A stretch of 11,799 nt of DNA. Source: an uncultured Lachnospiraceae bacterium. GTDB taxonomy: Bacteria > Bacillota > Clostridia > Lachnospirales > Lachnospiraceae. The notes below the pieces were generated by a model that saw only the letters and a list, made by a program, of their open reading frames with translations, was not told the origin of the DNA and searched no databases. Both the position numbers and the translations under genes were made by a program. The stretch lies in contig CALFCS010000183.1 of NCBI GenBank assembly GCA_937950565.1, positions 1 to 11,799 of the forward strand, in the 5' to 3' direction. Positions within the stretch are counted from its first letter, which is position 1, and every line of letters starts with the position of its first letter. Shown piece after piece: positions 1-6,079 of the stretch.

Positions 1-94
1 TAAGACCCCTTGAAGACGACGAGGTAGATAGGGCAGAGGTGGAAGTGCAGTAATGCATGGAGCTGACTGTTACTAATCGGTCGAGGGCATGACC
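1..94 (+). rRNA. rrl: 23S ribosomal RNA, 3' end (partial)
   Basis: This is the last part of a 23S rRNA; its 5' part lies outside the window. The conserved 3'-terminal sequence is recognisable: TAAGACCCCTTGAAGAC at the window start, then GTGCAGTAATGCATG and TACTAATCGGTCGAGGGC. The mature 3' end is placed at about 94 (TGACC), the strand that normally pairs with the 23S 5' end. No 5S rRNA follows; the next gene is tRNA-Asn after a 63-bp spacer. The exact terminus is good to a few bases. Confidence 0.95.
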
Positions 95-157
95 AAGAAG
101 GTGGATAGGTAAGAAAGCGGATAAAGAATTCTTGTATGCAGTTTTGAAGGTATATAA

Positions 158-229
158 TCCTCGATAGCTCAGCGGTAGAGCATTCGGCTGTTAACCGAAG
201 GGTCGTTGGTTCAAACCCAACTCGGGGAG
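158..229 (+). tRNA. tRNA-Asn (anticodon GTT)
   Basis: A complete 72-nt cloverleaf can be folded by eye. The acceptor stem pairs TCCTCGA (158-164) with TCGGGGA (222-228), with one G-T wobble. The anticodon stem TTCGG/CCGAA (183-187/195-199) encloses the loop CTGTTAA, giving anticodon GTT at 190-192. The T arm carries GGTTCAAACCC. The discriminator base is G229, as expected for tRNA-Asn, and the 3' CCA is not encoded. It sits directly behind the 23S gene and is probably cotranscribed with the rRNA operon. Confidence 0.97.
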
Positions 230-235
230 TTAAGG

Positions 236-269
236 AAACCCTGTAAACAGTAATGTTTACAGGGTTTTT
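236..269 (+). terminator. Intrinsic terminator of the rRNA-tRNA operon
   Basis: A perfect 14-bp stem (AAACCCTGTAAACA at 236-249, its complement at 254-267) closes a GTAA tetraloop and runs straight into five T residues (265-269). It lies 6 bp after the tRNA, so it should end the rrn transcript and insulate the genes that follow. Confidence 0.93.
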
Positions 270-322
270 GTGATATCAAGAGAATTATGATTAAAGAATT
301 ATTTTATAAAAAGGAGGACATT

Positions 323-697
323 ATGATTTTATTTGTAGAATATCCAAAATGCAGTACATGCCAGAAAGCGAAGAAATGGCTGGACAGCCGGGGAGTTGCA
401 TACACAGAACGTCATATAAAGGAAGAGAATCCGACGGCGGAGGAGTTAAAAGAATGGCATCAGAAGAGCGGCCTGCCACTTAAAAGATTTTTCAATACCA
501 GTGGGATGTTATATCGCAATATGGAATTAAAGGATAAGCTCCCGGACATGAGCATAGAGGAGCAGTATGATTTACTGGCTTCAGACGGGATGCTGGTGAA
601 GCGTCCTTTAGTAATAGGAGAAGATTTTGTTTTAACCGGATTCCGGGAGAAGGAATGGGAAGAAAGATTATTCAAACTATTCGAGGACAAAATCTAA
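323..697 (+). CDS. ArsC/Spx-family thioredoxin-fold protein
   Basis: A 124-residue cytoplasmic protein of the ArsC/Spx/YffB family, close to the usual length of about 115-130. Visible landmarks are an N-terminal strand followed by Cys10-Ser-Thr-Cys13 (a CxxC redox pair as in Spx and YffB-like proteins), Lys93-Arg94-Pro95 near the position of the conserved ArsC arginine, and a C-terminal GFREKEWE segment. Members are annotated as arsenate reductase, but without ars neighbours the substrate is unknown; an Spx-like or general thiol role is equally possible. The start at 323 is chosen because AAGGAGG (311-317) lies 5 bp upstream; an ATG at 287 would add 12 poorly supported residues. The last codons (FED) overlap the first repeat of the next gene's regulatory site. 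Confidence 0.85.
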   Translation: MILFVEYPKCSTCQKAKKWLDSRGVAYTERHIKEENPTAEELKEWHQKSGLPLKRFFNTSGMLYRNMELKDKLPDMSIEEQYDLLASDGMLVKRPLVIGEDFVLTGFREKEWEERLFKLFEDKI

Positions 698-744
698 CCG
701 TTCGAGGACAAAACAATGGGGAACAGTAGTAAATATGGTATAAT
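680..744 (+). promoter_or_regulatory. LytTR-type direct repeats and promoter P1 of the lanthipeptide operon
   Basis: Two identical 13-bp direct repeats, TTCGAGGACAAAA, lie at 680-692 and 701-713, 21 bp apart start to start (two helical turns). That is the 9 bp + 12 bp layout known for AgrA/ComE/PlnC-type LytTR regulators. The second half reads ACCGTTCGAGG, resembling the GTT-centred LytTR half-site. A good extended -10 (TGGTATAAT, core 739-744) follows, while the -35 region at 716-721 is poor (ATGGGG), as expected for an activator-dependent promoter. The first repeat lies inside the 3' end of the preceding gene. The repeats are seen directly; binding by the regulator at 795 or 10838 is inferred. 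Confidence 0.8.
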
Positions 745-794
745 TAGGAAAATTTTACACAAGGGTTTTTGGATAAGGAACAGGGTGAGCAGAT

Positions 795-1517
795 ATGGTT
801 CATATAGCTGTGATTGATGATAAAAAGGAGATATTGGATAAAATATGTCTGTTGCTTCAAAAGACAACTGCTATGCAAGATGATGTGAAGATTTGTCCAT
901 TTACGAGTGCAGAAGAGTTTTTGGAAAGCGCAGAGGGGGGAGTTGAGTACAATCTTCTCTTTTCTGATATTGAATTGGAAGGAATGGGCGGATTAGAGTT
1001 AGGCAGAACCGTTAAGAAGAAATATCCCGGAATGTATTTGGTATATCTTACTTCCTATTCAGAATATGCGGCAGAGAGTTATCTGGTGGAAGCATATCAA
1101 TACATATTGAAGCAGGATATGGAAGACAGAATACCGGGGATTGTAAATTATTTAATCAAGAGAATCCGGAAAGAAACAAAGACATATATATGGATTGGGC
1201 CGGAAAGGAATAGACAGAGAATCTGTTGTGAAGAAATTATCTACATAAATAAACCAAAATCAGAGAAATATATTCGTATTCATACAATAAAGGAAGAATA
1301 TAAAGAGCGGGCGACAATAAAAGAAATTATGGAAAGACTGAATAAGAAAGACTTTATATTAGTGGACCGCAGTAATATCGTAAATATGAGGCATATTGTG
1401 CAGGTAGATAACGACACCATATACTTGGAGAATGAGTTTAAGGTTTTAATGAGCAGATCCAGGCTTAATAATGTTCGGGAACAGATTTGCAATTATTGGA
1501 GGGGGAAAATAGGATGA
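795..1517 (+). CDS. LytTR-family response regulator (AgrA-like)
   Basis: A 240-residue response regulator. The receiver domain (about 1-125) shows the acidic pair Asp8-Asp9, phospho-acceptor Asp58 in LLFSDIE, Thr86-Ser87 and Lys106. A LytTR DNA-binding domain fills about 130-236 and includes FILVDRSNIVNM. It should be phosphorylated by the kinase encoded next and activate transcription from LytTR direct repeats; the pair at 680-713 just upstream makes autoregulation likely. Start ATG 795 is supported by AGGGTGA (782-788) 6 bp upstream. Its stop overlaps the kinase start by ATGA (1514-1517), implying translational coupling. Family assignment is confident; the target sites and signal are inferred from position. 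Confidence 0.93.
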   Translation: MVHIAVIDDKKEILDKICLLLQKTTAMQDDVKICPFTSAEEFLESAEGGVEYNLLFSDIELEGMGGLELGRTVKKKYPGMYLVYLTSYSEYAAESYLVEAYQYILKQDMEDRIPGIVNYLIKRIRKETKTYIWIGPERNRQRICCEEIIYINKPKSEKYIRIHTIKEEYKERATIKEIMERLNKKDFILVDRSNIVNMRHIVQVDNDTIYLENEFKVLMSRSRLNNVREQICNYWRGKIG

Positions 1518-2833
1518 TATATGTACATCATACGCTGCAGTTCATAGTGGCAATTTTTGAAATATGGCTGTGTTATCAAACTTTATATGTCACTGCTATT
1601 GAAAAGACGAGCCTTCGGCGCTGGGAAAGAGGAGTGATATGGTTCAATATTATACTGTTGGGAGTATTGCTTGGAATTAACCGAAATGGCGCCTTTTTTT
1701 CATCTGTTATGCTTTTGTTTTGTGTTGTAGTGACCATGTTATTTTTAGGGATTGTAATACGGAAGAATATACTCCTGCTTTGCGGAATTGTTATATCGTA
1801 TTATGTTGTCTGTGCGATGTTGGATTTGGTTTTTGCGTTTGCAAGTATGATCTTTTTGGAGTATCGATTCAACACACTGATTCTTTTAGACTCTACATCG
1901 CTTATCCAGATTCTGATTTATGTCGGAACACGTATTATCGTTTTGGGAATAGTCCGTTTATTACATAGATATGACAGAATTAAAAAGGATATTTATGAAT
2001 ACCGGAAGATATTATTTGGCGCCAGTTTAGTGTTAGTATACATTTTGCTGCAGGTTCAATTGTTTTTTGATAGAATGTTGTTGGCAGAAAGGGAGATGCG
2101 TCCCGGAAGCACCGGGGTTTTTCTAGCGATATTTTTATTTGTGTTTGGCGTGATTGTGATTTTACTAATGAGGAGCAAGATGCTCAAAAAAGAAAATGGA
2201 TATCTTCAATCCCGTGATATGATAACCGGACAGATGTATCAGGAATTGGCAGAGTCATATGACAGAAACAGGAGGATGATTCATGATATAAGAAATCATC
2301 TGGTGACGCTGCGAAGTTTTGATGAGAAGGGTGATTATGAGGGGATGCATAATTACCTGAAAGAGTTGAATGAGGAGTATCTATGTGAGAAGTCCAAGGC
2401 ATGGACAGAAATTAAGGTGTTGGATTTTTTGTTAAATCAAAAAGAAATGATAGCAGAGAAAAAGGGGATTTCTTTTCAGATAGAAACCATGACACTGCAG
2501 AAATTGGCTTTGAATGACTCTGAAATCTGTTCGCTTTTTGGAAATCTTCTGGATAATGCAATTGAGGCATGTGAAAAGATAAAGGATGGTGAAAAATGGA
2601 TTCGGATTGTTATGGAAAAAAAGGGTCATATGCTACTGTTGAAGGTTGAAAATAGCACGGAGGGGTCAATATTGAAGGAAAATGGTGAATTAAAAACGAC
2701 CAAAAAAGAAAATGGGGTACACGGATATGGTTTGAAATGTGTACAGAGAATCGTAGATAAATATGAAGGGAAGCTATCTTATCAGATGGAGAAAGATAGT
2801 TTTCAAATAAATATTATATTTTTAGATGTATAA
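1514..2833 (+). CDS. AgrC-like membrane sensor histidine kinase (HPK10/GHKL)
   Basis: A 439-residue sensor kinase. The N-terminal half (about 1-220) consists of roughly six or seven hydrophobic membrane segments, as in peptide-sensing AgrC/ComD kinases. The catalytic half has phospho-acceptor His257 in RRMIHDIRNHL, an N box (GNLLDNAIEAC, 343-353) and a G box (NGVHGYGLKCV, about 400-410) of the GHKL ATPase fold. ATG 1514 is preferred: GGAGGGGG (1498-1505) precedes it by 8 bp and it overlaps the regulator's stop. A TTG nine codons earlier has no such support. Location immediately before a lanthipeptide precursor suggests it senses a peptide, perhaps the mature product; no AgrD-type pheromone gene is visible here. 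Confidence 0.92.
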   Translation: MIYVHHTLQFIVAIFEIWLCYQTLYVTAIEKTSLRRWERGVIWFNIILLGVLLGINRNGAFFSSVMLLFCVVVTMLFLGIVIRKNILLLCGIVISYYVVCAMLDLVFAFASMIFLEYRFNTLILLDSTSLIQILIYVGTRIIVLGIVRLLHRYDRIKKDIYEYRKILFGASLVLVYILLQVQLFFDRMLLAEREMRPGSTGVFLAIFLFVFGVIVILLMRSKMLKKENGYLQSRDMITGQMYQELAESYDRNRRMIHDIRNHLVTLRSFDEKGDYEGMHNYLKELNEEYLCEKSKAWTEIKVLDFLLNQKEMIAEKKGISFQIETMTLQKLALNDSEICSLFGNLLDNAIEACEKIKDGEKWIRIVMEKKGHMLLLKVENSTEGSILKENGELKTTKKENGVHGYGLKCVQRIVDKYEGKLSYQMEKDSFQINIIFLDV

Positions 2834-2849
2834 GGAGAGTAGGTTTAAT

Positions 2850-2999
2850 ATGGAGAATGGACGGAATTTACAGTATGCAGGGAACTTAGAGAGGGAAATA
2901 CAGGAGATAAATAAGTTGCTGCCTGAGGAAAGAGATGTTGAGGATTATGGTTCAGCCACAGATAGATGCACCCAATTTCTGACTGTTTTATGTTGTTAA
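2850..2999 (+). CDS. lanA: Class II lanthipeptide precursor (LanA, lacticin 481-like core)
   Basis: A 49-residue peptide between the sensor kinase and LanM. The leader is acidic and helical-looking (MENGRNLQY..., LEREIQEINKLLPEER); the C-terminal segment is SATDRCTQFLTVLCC. Ser35-x-Thr37-x-x-Cys40 has the same spacing as the T-x-S-x-x-C of lacticin 481-group peptides, and the end is Cys48-Cys49 as in that group. Three Cys with Ser35, Thr37, Thr41 and Thr45 allow three (methyl)lanthionine rings. No ordinary GG/GA site is present: candidates are YGS (33-35), or cleavage after Arg28 in PEER giving a 21-residue product. The ribosome site is AAGGAGAG (2832-2839). It lies 16 bp after the kinase gene. 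Precursor identity is strongly supported by context; ring topology and cleavage point are inferred. Confidence 0.87.
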   Translation: MENGRNLQYAGNLEREIQEINKLLPEERDVEDYGSATDRCTQFLTVLCC

Positions 3000-3009
3000 A
3001 GAGAATGTG

Positions 3010-3053
3010 AAGGACGGAATGAACTAAAAGGAGGTTTGTTCTGTCCTTTTTTT
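3010..3053 (+). terminator. Attenuator-like hairpin between precursor and LanM genes
   Basis: The left arm AAGGACGGAATGAACT (3010-3025) pairs with GGTTTGTTCTGTCCTT (3033-3048) over 16 positions, several of them G-T wobbles, with a 7-nt loop. The outer 10 bp are strongest and run into seven T residues (3047-3053). It begins 11 bp after the precursor stop. A partial terminator here would give more precursor than LanM transcript, a common arrangement in lanthipeptide operons. A good Shine-Dalgarno sequence, AAAAGGAGG (3026-3034), sits in the loop and has no in-frame start codon for LanM. Confidence 0.75.
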
Positions 3054-3063
3054 ATGAAGAGAG

Positions 3064-5904
3064 ATGGAAGTATATATGGAAAGGGCAGATGGTATGAGAA
3101 GGGACGGGGTGTTCTCTGAATTTTATGAGAAGATATTATGTAATGCGGTTACAAAATTAGAAAGCTTACTGGTGGGAGATGTGGGAAAATATGCACCCGG
3201 TGTTTTGGAAGATTTTAAGAATCATCTGGAAAAGCAACTGGAAGCGATTTGTCTTCGCACATTGATTGTAGAAATGCATAGATGTAAGGATGCGGGAGAG
3301 CTGAAGGGGAAGGACAGGGAAGAAGAGTATACATATTTCTGCACCAATATAGTCGGAACGGATGAATTCCGGGAAGCGTTGAAGAGCCGCTACCCGGTCT
3401 TAGAACGTTGTATTAATGAAAAGGCAGGGCAGATGACAGCGTTCTATACGGGAGTGATACATTGTTTTTGCCAGGAAAGGGCAGAAATAGGAAACGAAAT
3501 ATTAGCAGGAGAATCGATATCAAAAATCACGAGGATTTTTGGTGATTTCTCCGATGTGCATCAGAATGGGAAGCAGGTGTTGAAGCTGGAGATTGATGAA
3601 AAGTGGTATATATTATTTAAGCCGCGTAAGATGGAAAATGAAAAAATATACCAGGAGATGTTAGAGTGGATGGAAATTCATACCGGTATCAGTCAATACA
3701 GATATTCTTTTCTTTCTTATGAAAATCACAGCTGGAGTTCCATTGTAGAGTATAAAGCTTGTATAACAGAGGACCAGGTGAAAAGGTATTATCAGAGACT
3801 GGGAGTGCAGTTGTTTCTGGCATATTTGCTTGGAACAAAAGATTTGCATTATGAAAACTTGATAGCATGCGGAGAATTTCCAGTATTAATTGATCTGGAA
3901 ACCTTATTACATACGCAGAATCATAAAAAGGCAGATACCATAAAAGATGAAATTTGTTTTCGATTATCGGAATCTGTGTTATATACGGGTCTGCTTCCGA
4001 TTTATAGATGGAATCAGGGCGGAAAGGGGATCAATGCCAGTGCAATAGCATGCGTAGAAGGACAAAGATATCCTTTCCAAATACCAGTTGTTGTAAACGC
4101 TGGGACATCGGATATGCAGATTCAGTATGCTAATCCGGTATTTAGAAAATCGAAAAATCTTGTAAATTTAAACGGATATTATCAATCGCCATTACATTAT
4201 GAAGAAGATATTGTGCAAGGGTTCATGAATGGATATGAACAGGTAATGGAAAACAAGAGCAAGTTCAGAAGGATAATTGAAAAATTAGAAGATACAAAAA
4301 GCCGCTTTCTTGTGGCAGATACGCAGCGGTATAGTATGCTGCTGTCAAGCTCTTATCATCCAAGCTTATTAATGAATCATACAGAGAGGCAAAAATTCCT
4401 ATACTCCATGTGGAAGGGGAGAGATGACGGAGAGAAAGAGATTGTAGAAAGCGAAGTGCGGGCATTATTGCGGGGGGATATTCCATACTTTATATATAAT
4501 GTAAGCAATAGAAACCTGTATGCATCGGATGGCGGATATATCGAAGATTATTTTTCTGCTCCGGTTATTCGCAATGTGTACGACAAATTGGCTCTGCTCT
4601 GCATTGCGGATATGGAAAAACAATGTGAGTATATCCGATTGTCTTTGAACTTAATGCCTCAGAATAAAGAGAATTTTGAGAATAAGGTATATTATGTGGA
4701 AGAAAGAAATGACGAAGAGTCACAAGGGAAAGAGGAAAAGGCGGGCAAAATTCAGAGCTTCAAAGAAAGACTCTTGAAGTATGCGGTATGGAACAAGTCT
4801 CAGACTGAAGTAAGCTGGTGTGTGGCAGCTTTTTCTTCGAGAGGAAATTATTCGTGGAATATACGTCCTATGAATTTTTATTTATATGAAGGTTTAGCTG
4901 GGATGTTGTTATTGACACATGAGTTAGGTGAGGAAAAGTTATATCAAACGTTAAAAAACATGTTATTCCGTTATACAGACAGAGGGCGGATGAATCCGAA
5001 GAATTTATCGACTTCAAAAACGGGAATGTATAATGGAGAGAGTTCACTGCTTTATGCTTATTTAATGTTATATTCAGAAAAGAAAGAGCAGGAATACCTG
5101 GAGTATGCAAGAAAACATGCGGAGATTGTCGGAAAGATGTTAAAAGAAGACCAGTTTTATGATTTGATTAATGGAAACGCAGGGGCCGCACATGTTTTCT
5201 TGCAGCTTTATCGTGCAACAGGAGAGAATAAATACCTGAAAATGGCAGAATATTCCATAGAGATTATAGAAAAAAGGGCTGTAAATTGCCAGAGAGGAAT
5301 CGGATGGATTACAGAAGAGGAAATGCTGCCGATGGCAGGTATGGCGCATGGAAACAGTGGGATATTAATGCCGGTATTTTCATTATGGACTATGACCGGA
5401 AAGAGAAAATATGAGCAGCTGGCTGAGCAGATTTGGCTCTATGAGGATTCGCTTTATGATACGGAGTTACAGAATTGGAGAGATATGCGTGTAATAGGAG
5501 GAGAAAGTGCTGCAGATGCAGTTGCATGGTGTCATGGAGCGGGCGGAGTATTGCTATCCCGCATCAATTGCCGCCAAAAACTGGACGCAGATAATATAAA
5601 GTGGAAAGAACGTCTGGAGCGGGATATTGCCAGAGCATATGCCAAGTTGAAGAAGTGGTGGAAGAGAGACAGCTGGAGCCTCTGCCATGGGAATTATGGA
5701 AATCTGGAAATCCTGAAGAAGGGTGCGGAAGTTATGGGCGAAGATATAGAGATTAAAATAAAGAGTACGCCCTGTCTTCTGCCACAGGAAGAGTTCAATC
5801 CAGGTCTTTTAGATGGGTATGGAGGTATCCTGTATGCTATGGAATGTAAGGAAAATACAAAAAAATTAGAATTATTGGGACTGGATTTACAATTCGAGGA
5901 CTAA
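3064..5904 (+). CDS. lanM: Class II lanthipeptide synthetase LanM
   Basis: A 946-residue bifunctional enzyme of normal LanM length. It phosphorylates and dehydrates Ser/Thr in the precursor, then adds Cys thiols to form lanthionine rings in the cytoplasm. The N-terminal DUF4135-type dehydratase domain (about 60-550) carries Asp260-x-His262-x-x-Asn265 and Asp277-x-Glu279, spaced as the catalytic residues described for CylM. The C-terminal LanC-like cyclase (about 600-946) has the zinc ligands His762 (MAHG), Cys823 (WCHG) and Cys874-His875 (LCHG), plus PGLLDGYGG near the end. The start is uncertain: ATG 3064 is the longest form, but ATG 3076 has better spacing to GGAAG (3066-3070). Both sites are weak. 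The last codons (FED) overlap the next regulatory repeat. Confidence 0.95.
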   Translation: MEVYMERADGMRRDGVFSEFYEKILCNAVTKLESLLVGDVGKYAPGVLEDFKNHLEKQLEAICLRTLIVEMHRCKDAGELKGKDREEEYTYFCTNIVGTDEFREALKSRYPVLERCINEKAGQMTAFYTGVIHCFCQERAEIGNEILAGESISKITRIFGDFSDVHQNGKQVLKLEIDEKWYILFKPRKMENEKIYQEMLEWMEIHTGISQYRYSFLSYENHSWSSIVEYKACITEDQVKRYYQRLGVQLFLAYLLGTKDLHYENLIACGEFPVLIDLETLLHTQNHKKADTIKDEICFRLSESVLYTGLLPIYRWNQGGKGINASAIACVEGQRYPFQIPVVVNAGTSDMQIQYANPVFRKSKNLVNLNGYYQSPLHYEEDIVQGFMNGYEQVMENKSKFRRIIEKLEDTKSRFLVADTQRYSMLLSSSYHPSLLMNHTERQKFLYSMWKGRDDGEKEIVESEVRALLRGDIPYFIYNVSNRNLYASDGGYIEDYFSAPVIRNVYDKLALLCIADMEKQCEYIRLSLNLMPQNKENFENKVYYVEERNDEESQGKEEKAGKIQSFKERLLKYAVWNKSQTEVSWCVAAFSSRGNYSWNIRPMNFYLYEGLAGMLLLTHELGEEKLYQTLKNMLFRYTDRGRMNPKNLSTSKTGMYNGESSLLYAYLMLYSEKKEQEYLEYARKHAEIVGKMLKEDQFYDLINGNAGAAHVFLQLYRATGENKYLKMAEYSIEIIEKRAVNCQRGIGWITEEEMLPMAGMAHGNSGILMPVFSLWTMTGKRKYEQLAEQIWLYEDSLYDTELQNWRDMRVIGGESAADAVAWCHGAGGVLLSRINCRQKLDADNIKWKERLERDIARAYAKLKKWWKRDSWSLCHGNYGNLEILKKGAEVMGEDIEIKIKSTPCLLPQEEFNPGLLDGYGGILYAMECKENTKKLELLGLDLQFED

Positions 5905-5957
5905 TATCGCCCGTTGGAGGACATTCTATTGTTCTGCAAAACTGGAGAAACTATAAT
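5893..5957 (+). promoter_or_regulatory. Second LytTR-type direct-repeat promoter (P2)
   Basis: TTCGAGGAC (5893-5901) and TTGGAGGAC (5914-5922) are 21 bp apart. TATAAT at 5952-5957 begins exactly 38 bp after the start of the second repeat; the promoter at 680-744 shows the same two distances. A weak -35 (TTGTTC, 5929-5934) lies 17 bp before the -10. The second half-site reads CCCGTTGGAGG against ACCGTTCGAGG in P1. The first repeat overlaps the lanM 3' end. It should place the protease, and possibly the SLH genes behind it, under the same regulator as the lanthipeptide genes. Confidence 0.8.
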
Positions 5958-5998
5958 AAAAACTAGCCTTACATTAAGTGAAATAGAAGAATGAGGAG

Positions 5999-6079
5999 AT
6001 GATAGACGAAAATATTTTAATAGAAGCTGTAAAAAGGAAAATGAAAATTATATGTAAGAAAGCGAGGAAATATTTATGA
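5999..6079 (+). CDS. Possible 26-residue upstream ORF coupled to the protease gene
   Basis: An ATG at 5999 opens a 26-residue frame that starts MIDENILIEAVKRK and ends KKARKYL. Its TGA overlaps the protease ATG as ATGA (6076-6079), a layout that allows translational coupling. The peptide is strongly basic in its C-terminal half. Against it, the only purine-rich site (GAGGAG, 5993-5998) touches the start codon with no spacing, and no family is recognised. It may be a leader ORF in the roughly 110-nt 5' untranslated region of P2, or chance. Confidence 0.25.
   Translation: MIDENILIEAVKRKMKIICKKARKYL

Noticed and set aside
79..88. GTCGAGGGC in the 23S end resembling the TTCGAGGAC repeats
   Set aside because: It is the normal conserved 23S rRNA 3' sequence, single copy, with no partner at 21 bp.
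287..322. Longer start for the ArsC-family protein at ATG 287
   Set aside because: No ribosome site precedes it, while AAGGAGG at 311-317 fits ATG 323, which begins right at the family's first strand.
1487..1513. TTG start for the sensor kinase nine codons upstream
   Set aside because: It would place GGAGGGGG inside the gene; ATG 1514 has that site at proper spacing and an ATGA overlap with the regulator.
3054..3119. 21-codon ORF at ATG 3054 overlapping the start of lanM
   Set aside because: The nearest Shine-Dalgarno is 19 bp away inside a hairpin, and the frame has no conserved character.
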